NCBI RefSeq assembly: GCF_003428625.2
Contig: NZ_QVQT02000002.1
Location: forward strand, 779,026 to 843,025
Origin: Paracidobacterium acidisoli
GTDB lineage: Bacteria; Acidobacteriota; Terriglobia; Terriglobales; Acidobacteriaceae
DNA: 64,000 bases
Direction: 5' to 3'
The translations under genes and the position numbers were made by a program. The stretch's first letter is position 1. Every line of letters starts with the position of its first letter. Below are positions 52,617 to 61,108 of this stretch, in pieces. The notes below the pieces were generated by a model. The model made no database searches. It worked only from the letters and a program-made list of their open reading frames with translations, and was not told the DNA's origin.

Positions 52617-55600
52617 TCAGAAGGTGATTCTTCCAGCGAACTGCAGCTCACGCGAGGTGCTGACGGTGCCGGTCGGGTAGTTAGACCAGACCACGCTGCC
52701 GTAGGTTGCATCGTTGATATTTGCATCCGGCGGCGCGAAGACAGGATGGTTGAAGATGTTGAATGCCTCTGCGCGGAACTCAAAGGTAAGGTTGTCGTGG
52801 ATCGGGAACTGCCGGAAGACCGATGTATCCAGATTCCAGAAGCCGTTCGACCGCAATGAATTTCGTCCGGCGGAGCCGTACGTATAGTTCTGAGGAGTGG
52901 CGTAGGCCGCGGTATTGAACCACTCCGCGGGCGTTCGCTTACTCTTGTTCGGATTGCCGACGACATCGAGGGTTTCGTAAGTGAATCCGTTTCCGGTGTT
53001 GGCCACATCGGTGCTGGTATCAGGCGTATAGACCTGGCCGGAGCGGGCGGTAAAGATATTGTTGAACTGCCAGTTGCCGAGGGCGTAATCGAAGAGATGG
53101 TTTCCGGTTGAGAACTGTCTGCCCTTGCCCACAGGAATCTCATAGAGCGTATTCACAGAGAGCACGTTTCTGAGATCGGTTCCCGATACGGCGTAGCTTC
53201 CAAAACCAGCGACGTTGTAGGGGTCCTGCGGAACTGTGCCTTCGACGCCGAACCAGCCGTCGCCGCCGACGTTCATCGATTTCGACCAGGTATACGCCAC
53301 CTGATACGAGAGGCCATTGCTCATGCGCCGGTTGAGCATGAACTGTGCCGCATGATAGGACGACGATCCGATGCTGCGGTCATAGAACGTCGGCGCGATG
53401 TAGGGGTACAGAGCGCGCGACTGAGCGTCGCCCGGTCCGGGAGTGAGCGCCGTGTTGTAATAGCCGCCGACATCGTTTCTGCGTCCGACTGAGCCGACGT
53501 AGTTGAGGCCAACGGTGGTCGAAGTGCTGAGCTGGCGCTCGACGCCGAGCGTCCATTGCTCAGAGTAAGCGTTCTTGATATGGGGATCGTAGAACCACTG
53601 CACCTGCTGGAAGGGCGTTGCCGCGGGAAAGAGTCCGGCGGTGCTGCCGGCAAACGGGTCCTGCGCCGTCGCGTTCGGAGTGGCCGAAGTGGTGCTGGGA
53701 ATATTCAGACTGTTGTTGATGAGCTGACCGATGTCCGGCCAGGAGCCTTCGATGTTCTGCGCCATCTGGCTGACGGCTGCCCAGTTGTCATAGACGATGC
53801 CGAAGCCGCCGCGTACCACTGTCTTGTCGTCGTAACGATAGGCAAAGCCAAGACGGGGTCCGAAGTTGTCGTAATCGTTGTGCGCGATCTTGCCGCGCGG
53901 GTCGACAACAACGTGAGCAGGAAGCGTGCCGTCTCCCGGGATGCAGGGCGCATGACCGCGGACACTGCACGGCGGCGGTACTTTCTGCAGGATGTATGTG
54001 CCGTTGTCGAGATCCATGTCTCCGGTCTCGATGCCGCCATTTTCACCGATGGTGGCATTTGTGCCGTAGGCGGGAATCAAGGTGACATCGTATCGAAGAC
54101 CGATGTTCAGGGTAAGTTTCGGCAGCGCCTTCCAGGTGTCCTGAACATATCCGCTGAGCACACCGCCGGGCCGCGTGGTCTCGTTGACATTGCGGCGATT
54201 GGCCTGGTTCGGGACGTTGAGGATGAAAGAAGAAAGCGGATCGCCGGGCGATGTGGTGAAGTCTTCGGGATCGCCTGTTTGTTCAGCGAAAAATCCGAGG
54301 CTGGCATATCCGATCGGCGTGGCGAAGGAGTTGGAGATATAGCCTCCGCCGATATGGAGCTCATGATCGCCGATGATTTTGGTGACGGTTCCACTGACCT
54401 GGGTGCTGTCGGTCACCTTGGGCTGATTCTGGACGCTCTCTCCGCCATTCGCGTATCCCGAAATTCCCGGAGAGGGCAAAAGATTGCCGCCGTTATTCGC
54501 ATTGAAATTGCCGGCGAAGTCGCTCGAGAAGCCCACCTGGCTGAAGATTCCGGCGATGGATTTGCCCCAGCGGGTTTCTCCGTTGTGCTGCACGTTGGTG
54601 TGGCCCGCCTCAACCTGGACGATGAGGCTGGGATTGAAGGTATAGACAAAGCTGCCGCCCCAGTTGGTGCCGGGCGTGGTGGTTGAGGTCACAAGCCCCG
54701 GGACGCCACCGGACTGCGTGGTCGTCGAATGAATCTCGCTGTAACGGAACCACGCCGAGCTGTTGGAGCCGATGGTCTGATCGATGCGGGCGGTCCACTC
54801 ATTCTGCGTCTGCGCGACGGGAGTGGGATCAATCGCGTTGTCTCCGTTCACCGGATTTTTGGCTCCGGCCTGCGGGAAGACGAACTGCGCCCAGGCCACC
54901 ATTCGCTGATCGATCAGGTTCGAAGGAATCTGATTTCCCTGAAACGGCTGGCGCAGATATTCGCCGGGGTGGGCCGGATCGGGCGTCGTGGAAAAGGGGT
55001 TATAGATTTGCGAGCCAAAACTGCTTTCGTCGCCGGCAAGCTGAGCAGCCGTGGGAACCAAAATGCCTGTGTCGTTCTGGCGGGTATAGCGCAGACCCTG
55101 ATACGCGCCGTAGAAGAACGTTTTGTTTTTGCCGTTGTAGAGCTTCGGGAAGAAGACCGGGCCGCCGCCGGCGACACCGAACTGATTCTGACGGAAGGCC
55201 GGAACGGACGTGAAGTCTTCCTGCGCATCAAAGGCGTTGTTGCGGATGTACTCCCACAGGGCGCCATGCAGCGAGTTGGTTCCGGACTTGGAAACGACGT
55301 TGACGACACCGCCGAGCACGGAGCCGGTCGATGCGTCATCGGTGTGCGAGACGATCTTGAATTCCTGGATGGCATCGATGATGGGCGGCACAGCATAGGT
55401 GCTGAGCAGGCTGCCGTAGTTCATCAGACCGTCAGTGAAGTAGAAGTTGCTGCGGTTGGTCTGTCCGTTGATGGCAGGAAAGGTGAACGAGGAGCCCTGC
55501 ACGGTGGCCGGGCCGGCGAATCCGCCGCCATTGCCATTGCTCTGGCCGGTGTTGATGGGCACGACGCCGGGCGTGAGCTGCAGGAGCTGGGTGAAGTTGC

Positions 55601-56081
55601 GTCCGTTGAGCGGCAGATCGTTGACCTGCTTCGTGGCCATGACGGTGCCAAGGTTGGAGCTGGTCACGTCGAGCTGCGGCGCGGCTCCCTGCACGGTCAC
55701 TACGGTGTTCTGAACGCCGACGCTGAGAGCAAAGTCATAGGTCGCGGTCTGGCCGACGGCGAGGGTGAAGGAAGCGATCTTCTGCGCGCCGAAGCCGTTT
55801 GCCGAAGCCTCCAGCGTGTACCTGCCGGGCAGGATGCTGACGATGGCGTAGAGACCGTCGCCGTTCGAAACGGCGGTGCGCGCGACGTTCGTGTCCAGGT
55901 TGCGCAGGGTCACCGTGGCGTTGGGGATCGCCGCGCCGGTGGGGTCTTTTACGACACCGTTCAGCGATGCAGTGGATATCTGGGAAAAGCCGTTCGTCGT
56001 CATCAGGAAGAAGCCGGCGAGCAGGCCGAACAGCCATACGCTCCGTCGCAGCTTTCCCCATGCGCGTGAATGTGATCTCAT
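52617..56081 (-). CDS. Oar-like TonB-dependent outer-membrane receptor 2
   Basis: The start is ATG 56081 (MRSHSRAWG) with GAGAGAGGG 6 nt upstream. The 1154-residue protein has a signal peptide ending in GFSQ, a carboxypeptidase regulatory-like domain (about 35-115: NGVVKDPTGAAIPNATVTLRN, YAIVSILPGRYTLEASANGF), a plug domain (QVNDLPLNGRNFTQLLQLTPGV) and a beta-barrel ending in LQFAGRITF. It has the same architecture as receptor 1 but a different sequence. No TonB-ExbBD or SusD genes are in the window. Two operator-like sites (TTTACATGT core) lie 136-171 bp upstream, one of which resembles the site before the GH38 gene, so it may import the glycan that GH38 attacks. Substrate unknown. Confidence 0.92.
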   Translation of the reverse strand: MRSHSRAWGKLRRSVWLFGLLAGFFLMTTNGFSQISTASLNGVVKDPTGAAIPNATVTLRNLDTNVARTAVSNGDGLYAIVSILPGRYTLEASANGFGAQKIASFTLAVGQTATYDFALSVGVQNTVVTVQGAAPQLDVTSSNLGTVMATKQVNDLPLNGRNFTQLLQLTPGVVPINTGQSNGNGGGFAGPATVQGSSFTFPAINGQTNRSNFYFTDGLMNYGSLLSTYAVPPIIDAIQEFKIVSHTDDASTGSVLGGVVNVVSKSGTNSLHGALWEYIRNNAFDAQEDFTSVPAFRQNQFGVAGGGPVFFPKLYNGKNKTFFYGAYQGLRYTRQNDTGILVPTAAQLAGDESSFGSQIYNPFSTTPDPAHPGEYLRQPFQGNQIPSNLIDQRMVAWAQFVFPQAGAKNPVNGDNAIDPTPVAQTQNEWTARIDQTIGSNSSAWFRYSEIHSTTTQSGGVPGLVTSTTTPGTNWGGSFVYTFNPSLIVQVEAGHTNVQHNGETRWGKSIAGIFSQVGFSSDFAGNFNANNGGNLLPSPGISGYANGGESVQNQPKVTDSTQVSGTVTKIIGDHELHIGGGYISNSFATPIGYASLGFFAEQTGDPEDFTTSPGDPLSSFILNVPNQANRRNVNETTRPGGVLSGYVQDTWKALPKLTLNIGLRYDVTLIPAYGTNATIGENGGIETGDMDLDNGTYILQKVPPPCSVRGHAPCIPGDGTLPAHVVVDPRGKIAHNDYDNFGPRLGFAYRYDDKTVVRGGFGIVYDNWAAVSQMAQNIEGSWPDIGQLINNSLNIPSTTSATPNATAQDPFAGSTAGLFPAATPFQQVQWFYDPHIKNAYSEQWTLGVERQLSTSTTVGLNYVGSVGRRNDVGGYYNTALTPGPGDAQSRALYPYIAPTFYDRSIGSSSYHAAQFMLNRRMSNGLSYQVAYTWSKSMNVGGDGWFGVEGTVPQDPYNVAGFGSYAVSGTDLRNVLSVNTLYEIPVGKGRQFSTGNHLFDYALGNWQFNNIFTARSGQVYTPDTSTDVANTGNGFTYETLDVVGNPNKSKRTPAEWFNTAAYATPQNYTYGSAGRNSLRSNGFWNLDTSVFRQFPIHDNLTFEFRAEAFNIFNHPVFAPPDANINDATYGSVVWSNYPTGTVSTSRELQFAGRITF

Positions 56082-56216
56082 GTGCGTCCCTCTCTCCCTG
56101 TAAACAAGCCTCAAATGCGTTCTTTCTGTTCGCGAGCTGGTTCGCTCCGGTGGTCCGACGGCTGACGAAAGTACACGGTTACATCGAAATTCGGCGCCAT
56201 ACGGGTGTGGCAGTTT

Positions 56217-56252
56217 GTTTTACATGTCAAACAATTAGTTTGCTTGTCAAAC
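56217..56252. promoter_or_regulatory. Tandem operators upstream of TonB receptor 2
   Basis: GTTTTACATGTCAAAC (56217-56232) and GTTTGCTTGTCAAAC (56238-56252) are near-palindromes with centres about 21 bp apart, two helical turns. The TTTACATGT core recurs at 61071. Confidence 0.6.
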
Positions 56253-56372
56253 GCCGAAAAAATAGCTGAGCGCAAAAAGGATTGTCAATGGCAATTTTTT
56301 TGGGATGTATCGCGGGGATTCCCTGCCGATGGGCAGAAGGCACAGGAGAGAGCACAGCGAAAGGCCGCTACG

Positions 56373-58046
56373 TTATTGCTTTGCCAGTATTTGCAGGGAT
56401 TTCCGGATGTCTTCGTCGCTGGGCGAGAGCTTCTGCGCGGCGAGAAGCTCTTCACGGCCGTGCTCAAAATCGCCGGAGTGGCAATAGATGAGGCCGAGGT
56501 CTTTGTGGAGCTGCGGCAGGTCGGAGCAGGCGCCGCAGATGGCGAGAGCCTGCTTCATCTGTGAAATGGCCTGCGGCCAGTCATGCGCGCCGGCGGAGGC
56601 GAGCGCGAAGTTGCCGAGCAGGTGGGCGCGGTCGGTGATGTGCTGCTGCTGCTGCATGTTCTGGAAACGGGATTCGAGCAGCTTCGATTCCTGCGGATCG
56701 GATTTGGCCAGCAGGCGCGCGAGGTTGTAGAGCGCCTCACCGTAGTTCGGCTGGATAGCGATGGTTTTGCGCCATTCGGCGATGGCTCCCGCGCGGTCGT
56801 CTTTGTTGAGCATTTCGCGGCCCAGCATGTAGTGGGCCTCGGGGTTATGCGGATCGAGAGCGGCGACTTTCTGAAAGTCGGCGATGGCTTCGCTGTCGTT
56901 TGAAGAGTGCATGGCGATGAGACCGAGCAGATACCACGACCCGGAGAGTGCCGGATCGAGATGCACGCTGGCCTCGAGCTCGGGCTTCGCTTCACTGTTG
57001 CGCTGCATGTCGAGCAGGAGACGGCCGAGGTTGTAATGGGCCGCGGCGCTGCCGGGCGCGAGGCGGACGGCCTGGGTGAACTCGGCGAGCGCATTGCTGA
57101 GCTGCACTTCGTCGGCGAGGGCGATGCCGAGATTCAGATGCGCCTCGGGAGACGAAGGCTCGATGACACAGACTTTGCGGAGAACGTCGATGGCCTGATC
57201 TTTCTGATCGAGGCGGGAGAGGACCATGGCCAGCGGCGTGAGCACGGCTGGATTATCGGGGCTGAGCGCGTCGGCTTTGCGGAGTGCATCCTCGGCTTCG
57301 CCATAACGCGATGCAGAGGCGAAGACGAGTCCCAGATTGACCTGCGCCTGAAGGTTCGAGGGATTGCCTGCGAGCAGGGCGGAGAGAATGCGAATGGCGG
57401 AGGCGGTGTCGCCTTCTCCGGAATACGCGGCGGCGAGATCGAGCTGCAGCGGCTCATCATGATGCGACTCATCGTGCGGCGCGCTGCGCAGTGCGGCGAT
57501 GGCCTCGGCGTATTTTTTCTGAGCGGTGAGGGCTTTGGCGATGCCGTCGAGAGCGGCGAGAGAGGATGGATCGGAGCGGAGAACGATTCGGAACTCAGGG
57601 ATGGCGGCGTCGTTCTGGCCGGTGCGGCTGAGCGCGACGCCAAGGGCGGCGTGGATCTGCAGCGATGCAGGCCTGAGCTGCGATGCCCGGCGCAGCTGCT
57701 GCACGGCACGCGCGGCGTTGCCCTGATTCAGAAGCGCAAGGGCGAGATCGTAATGGCTCTCCCAGGAATCGGGCGCGAGACGCAGCGCGGATTCGAAGGA
57801 GCCGATGGCGCAGGTGAGCTGATTCCGGCTGCCGAACCATGCGCCGAGGGCGTTCCACGCAGAGGCCGATGGATGCGCGGCGACAGCGTGTTCGAGATCG
57901 GCCGAGCCGCTGCAGCCGGAGGGGTTTTGCGCGAAGGCGGCGGATGACGCAAGGCACAATGCCAGCAGTGCGAAGAGCGCCGCATTCACACAACGGCCTG
58001 CGGCGATGCGGCGATGCTTCTCCTGACCCGTTTCAGACAGACTCAT
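56373..58046 (-). CDS. Secreted TPR-repeat protein
   Basis: A 557-residue protein with a late signal peptide or membrane segment (about 22-40, ALFALLALCLASSAAFA) and then tetratricopeptide repeats throughout (for example DPSSLAALDGIAKALTAQKK, NPSNLQAQVNLGLVFASA, DPHNPEAHYMLGREMLNKDD). No catalytic or haem motif is present. It stands between TonB receptor 2 and the heptaheme protein, all on one strand, and ends 291 bp from the receptor start, so it may assemble a periplasmic complex with the cytochrome. Function is unknown. Confidence 0.83.
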   Translation of the reverse strand: MSLSETGQEKHRRIAAGRCVNAALFALLALCLASSAAFAQNPSGCSGSADLEHAVAAHPSASAWNALGAWFGSRNQLTCAIGSFESALRLAPDSWESHYDLALALLNQGNAARAVQQLRRASQLRPASLQIHAALGVALSRTGQNDAAIPEFRIVLRSDPSSLAALDGIAKALTAQKKYAEAIAALRSAPHDESHHDEPLQLDLAAAYSGEGDTASAIRILSALLAGNPSNLQAQVNLGLVFASASRYGEAEDALRKADALSPDNPAVLTPLAMVLSRLDQKDQAIDVLRKVCVIEPSSPEAHLNLGIALADEVQLSNALAEFTQAVRLAPGSAAAHYNLGRLLLDMQRNSEAKPELEASVHLDPALSGSWYLLGLIAMHSSNDSEAIADFQKVAALDPHNPEAHYMLGREMLNKDDRAGAIAEWRKTIAIQPNYGEALYNLARLLAKSDPQESKLLESRFQNMQQQQHITDRAHLLGNFALASAGAHDWPQAISQMKQALAICGACSDLPQLHKDLGLIYCHSGDFEHGREELLAAQKLSPSDEDIRKSLQILAKQ

Positions 58047-58232
58047 GCTGAGCCCGTATCATACGGCTCCGGCGCGCCGGCGGCAAAGCAGACCGGCGAT
58101 GGGTGATGTCTCAGTTTGATAATGGAGTGCTTCAGGGGCTGAAGCCCGGCTTACCTTTCGCCAGTTCCGGCACGACTGAAGTCGTGCCCTGATACAAAGC
58201 AAATGCAAGCCCAGGCACGACCCGGCAATGGG
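58047..58232. repeat. Two hairpin repeat modules
   Basis: AGGGGCTGAAGCCC (58134-58147) and GGCACGACTGAAGTCGTGCC plus CTGATACAAA (58169-58198). The second carries a paired G-to-A/C-to-T change relative to the common GGCACGGCTGAAGCCGTGCC form. Confidence 0.85.
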
Positions 58233-60071
58233 TCACCGGGCTGTGGACGCGCCCTGCACGCGGGCGAGCATCTGCCGCATGAAGGAATCCTGCGGAAAGA
58301 TATTGAGATAGGTTTCGATCGCAGCCTTCGCCTCCGGGTACCGATGCAGTGCGATGTAACTCACGATGAGCTTCTTATGCAGAACGGGATTGAAGGGGTC
58401 CTGATCTACGGCTTTACGAAGGAGCGCGGCGGCTTCGTCCGTATGGCCGAGCTTCTGCAGCGCATCGGCCATGTCTCCGGCAACGGCGGGCTGCGCGGGA
58501 TCGAGCTGGAGAGAGCGGCGAAGATGATCGGCGGCCTGAAGAGTGTCTCCATCCTTCAGCGCTTTGCGGCCGAGCGCGGCCTGCACGAGTGCACTGTCAG
58601 GCTGGCTTTGGCTGAGCTGATCGAGGACCTTGAGATAGGGCGCGAGATATTGCGGCTTGTTCTCCGCGAGCTCGCCGTAGGCCTGCAGAAGCGTGAGCGG
58701 TGGAAGCGCGGAGGCGGGCTTTCCGGGAGCGGGGTCGAGATGGATGAGGTCGGGCAGCCCGGCGCTGGTCTGCTGAAAGGTGACGTCAGGGAAAGGCTCG
58801 CCGGGACGGCGCACGATGCGGTGATTGGTGGCGCTGGAGTGCGAGATGGCCTGGATGTCGCGCTTCGGCATGTGGCAGCCGATGCAGTTGTCGGCAGGCG
58901 TGCTGCGCCGGCGCGCCGCGGCGGGCAGAGTGCAGCTGTGCGTGGTGTGACAGGTGAGGCACTTCTTGTTGTAGAACGCGGGGGCTTCCTGCGCGGTGGG
59001 CTCGATGTGCGGATCGTGACAGGTGATGCAGCGAAGGCGTTCACCGCTGGCGCGGTAGCACTTGCTGAGCGTCATGGAGTAGTAGTGCTCGACGTGATCG
59101 TCGTCGGGCGGCGATTCGCGGGTGGGCGGCACTTTGAGAATCGCGAGGACATCGTCGAGCGGCATGCCGGGGTGGAAGTCGCTGAAGTGTTTGCCGGGCT
59201 GGAGGATTCTGACGTCTCCGGTCTGATGGCAGTACATGCAGATGTTATTGGCGAGGTAGGGAGTGAGATGCGCGGGGTTCACGATGAAGTCCTCGCCCGC
59301 GGGACGGCTGATGCGGCCCTCCATAGCCTGGACGTGCGTGGAGCCGGGGCCGTGGCAACGCTCGCAGCCGATGGCCGCCTCGGTAAATGGAGGATCTTCA
59401 TAGCGGCCGTTGGCGGCGGGCACGGGGTTCGGTCTGCTGCTGTGACAGATGATGCATCCGGCGAGGATAGGGCGGTTGAAGCCGTAGTCGGCGAATTCGT
59501 ATCCGGGAGAGGGCCCCCAGCTCATCGGCTTCGCATAAAAAGAGAGCGGCGCCTGGAAGAGATAGTGATCGCGCGTGGTGAGAAGCCCGAAACCATTTTC
59601 TCCGGCGCCGATCTTCCACTGCAGCGGATGTATGTCGCGGAAGACCTCGTGCCCGGAGGCGTCGATTTGCGACTCGCTCTGATAGAGCGTGCCGTTCTGC
59701 GCGTAGACGGAAAAATGCCGGTTCAGCTTCTGATCGTCGTAGCTGACCGGCAGATGCATGGTCTGCAGCAGAGCGGGTGTGACCGGAACGATGGAGCGGC
59801 CCATGCTGGTCTGCTTGAATTCGTCGTAGATCTGGCGGTGGCAGACGGCACATGCGTCAGAGCCGAGCCAGGTGGCGGCGGATTGCGAGGGCATCGCGAG
59901 CTGACTGCTCTGCGCAGAGGGCGGCTGCGCCTGTGCGGCTCGCGGCGCTGTCTGCGCGGCTCGAACAGGAGGCAGAGGGCGGGAGGTGGAGGCGATCCAC
60001 AGAATCAGGATGAGGGGAAGGCTCCACCGTCTCAGCTGCTTCACGCACAAATGCAGGATTCGCTGCCGCAT
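58233..60071 (-). CDS. Heptaheme cytochrome with C-terminal TPR domain
   Basis: 612 residues: an N-terminal membrane or signal segment (about 15-28, WSLPLILILWIAS), a Pro/Ala/Gln-rich linker, then seven CxxCH motifs (CAVCH, CIICH, CERCH, CMYCH, CITCH, CLTCH, CIGCH) and TPRs from about 475 (DTLQAADHLRRSLQLDP, GHTDEAAALLRKAVDQDPF). Motif order and the CHGPGSTH, NPAHL and CHDPH sequences match the protein at 30655, so the two are paralogues differing in TPR length. It should carry electrons in the periplasm. Its partner and substrate are unknown. Confidence 0.88.
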   Translation of the reverse strand: MRQRILHLCVKQLRRWSLPLILILWIASTSRPLPPVRAAQTAPRAAQAQPPSAQSSQLAMPSQSAATWLGSDACAVCHRQIYDEFKQTSMGRSIVPVTPALLQTMHLPVSYDDQKLNRHFSVYAQNGTLYQSESQIDASGHEVFRDIHPLQWKIGAGENGFGLLTTRDHYLFQAPLSFYAKPMSWGPSPGYEFADYGFNRPILAGCIICHSSRPNPVPAANGRYEDPPFTEAAIGCERCHGPGSTHVQAMEGRISRPAGEDFIVNPAHLTPYLANNICMYCHQTGDVRILQPGKHFSDFHPGMPLDDVLAILKVPPTRESPPDDDHVEHYYSMTLSKCYRASGERLRCITCHDPHIEPTAQEAPAFYNKKCLTCHTTHSCTLPAAARRRSTPADNCIGCHMPKRDIQAISHSSATNHRIVRRPGEPFPDVTFQQTSAGLPDLIHLDPAPGKPASALPPLTLLQAYGELAENKPQYLAPYLKVLDQLSQSQPDSALVQAALGRKALKDGDTLQAADHLRRSLQLDPAQPAVAGDMADALQKLGHTDEAAALLRKAVDQDPFNPVLHKKLIVSYIALHRYPEAKAAIETYLNIFPQDSFMRQMLARVQGASTAR

Positions 60072-60308
60072 GGTTTCCGATTCTAAACAGGTGCCGGGAA
60101 AGATCGGCGATCCGGGCGATGTTTCGCACGAAGAGACGACTGTGCCGGCCGAACAAAAGATCGGGCTCCCACCTTAGCCGCCAACTACGGGCGGCGAAGA
60201 TGGGGCACCCAGGCATCCGGCACCCAGTAATTTTATGGCGGCTTGTGACGGCACAGGCTGAAATCGTGCCTTTCCGCCAGGACCACACGGGCTGTGCCGC
60301 GGACGAGG
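60072..60308. repeat. Hairpin repeat modules
   Basis: An uninterrupted CCCACCTTAGCC...AAGATGGGG hairpin with loop AACTAC (60168-60205) and a degenerate GGCACAGGCTGAAATCGTGCC (60251-60271). Confidence 0.75.
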
Positions 60309-60986
60309 TTACAGCAGCTTCGCGATCATGTCGGCTGCCTGGCGGGCCTGGATGGCGCTGGCCTTTTCATTCGGATGCACGTCGTCGTTGTACATATCCG
60401 GATGCTGATGGATGACGGCGTACTGATCGTCGAGGGGGATGCGGTCCTGCTTCACGATTGCATCAGCGATTTCATTGCGCGCGGTGACGCGGGCGTTGGT
60501 GGCGCCGTCGGGATTGTCTTTTCGGACGGGGGTGGTGTTGGCCCAGATGAGCTTTGCCGCGGGCTGCGCGCGGCGCAGCTCCCGAACGAGCGCCGGGAAG
60601 CCGGCTTTGTACTCGGCCTCGGAGAAGCCCCAGCCGTGCATTCCGTTGTTGAAGTGGATGACGCGGAAGCGGGTGTGCTCCATGACGAAGAACTGCTTCA
60701 GCTCGGCGACGAGGCGGGGATCTCCGATGGAGATGGAGGAGGAGAAGAGATAGACGTTCGCTTTGCCGGCGAGGTCCTCGGCGACAGCGGGATAGTAATT
60801 GCGGGTGATGGAGTCGCCGACGAGCAGGACGCTGGGCAGATCGGCCTGGGGATGATCGGGCGTGACCTCCCAGGTCCATTCGATCTTTTCGGCGACCATT
60901 CTTTCGCTTCGGCCGATGGCGGGAACGGTAAAGAGGGGCAGGAGGACGAAGGCGGACAAGAGGACGCGGAGGAAGTGACGGGGCAT
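60309..60986 (-). CDS. Exported SGNH/GDSL-family hydrolase
   Basis: The start is ATG 60986 (MPRHFLRVLL) with AAAGGAGAACTCC; the open frame extends nine codons further. The 225-residue protein has a signal peptide (about 1-25) and the SGNH blocks: LVGDSITRNY (catalytic Ser), FNNGMHG (Asn), and NDDVHPNEKASA (Asp-x-x-His). These enzymes are esterases or acetylxylan-type deacetylases acting on glycans. It is divergent from the GH38 gene with the shared operator between them, suggesting deacylation of the same glycan. Confidence 0.88.
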   Translation of the reverse strand: MPRHFLRVLLSAFVLLPLFTVPAIGRSERMVAEKIEWTWEVTPDHPQADLPSVLLVGDSITRNYYPAVAEDLAGKANVYLFSSSISIGDPRLVAELKQFFVMEHTRFRVIHFNNGMHGWGFSEAEYKAGFPALVRELRRAQPAAKLIWANTTPVRKDNPDGATNARVTARNEIADAIVKQDRIPLDDQYAVIHQHPDMYNDDVHPNEKASAIQARQAADMIAKLL

Positions 60987-61108
60987 GGAGTTCTCCTTTT
61001 TCGATGATCGCACCCGGTGAGGCGGGAGGAAGAAGCCGTAGTTCTGTATTTTTTATACACAAAATATTTGTTTACATGTAAATTTATTGCCGGATCACGG
61101 ACGCACGG
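60987..61108. promoter_or_regulatory. Divergent SGNH / GH38 control region
   Basis: GTTTACATGTAAAT (61070-61083) is a palindromic site sharing the TTTACATGT core with 56217-56232. TGTATTTTTTATACA (61045-61059) is another symmetric element. Both lie 26 to 64 bp before the GH38 start. Confidence 0.6.
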
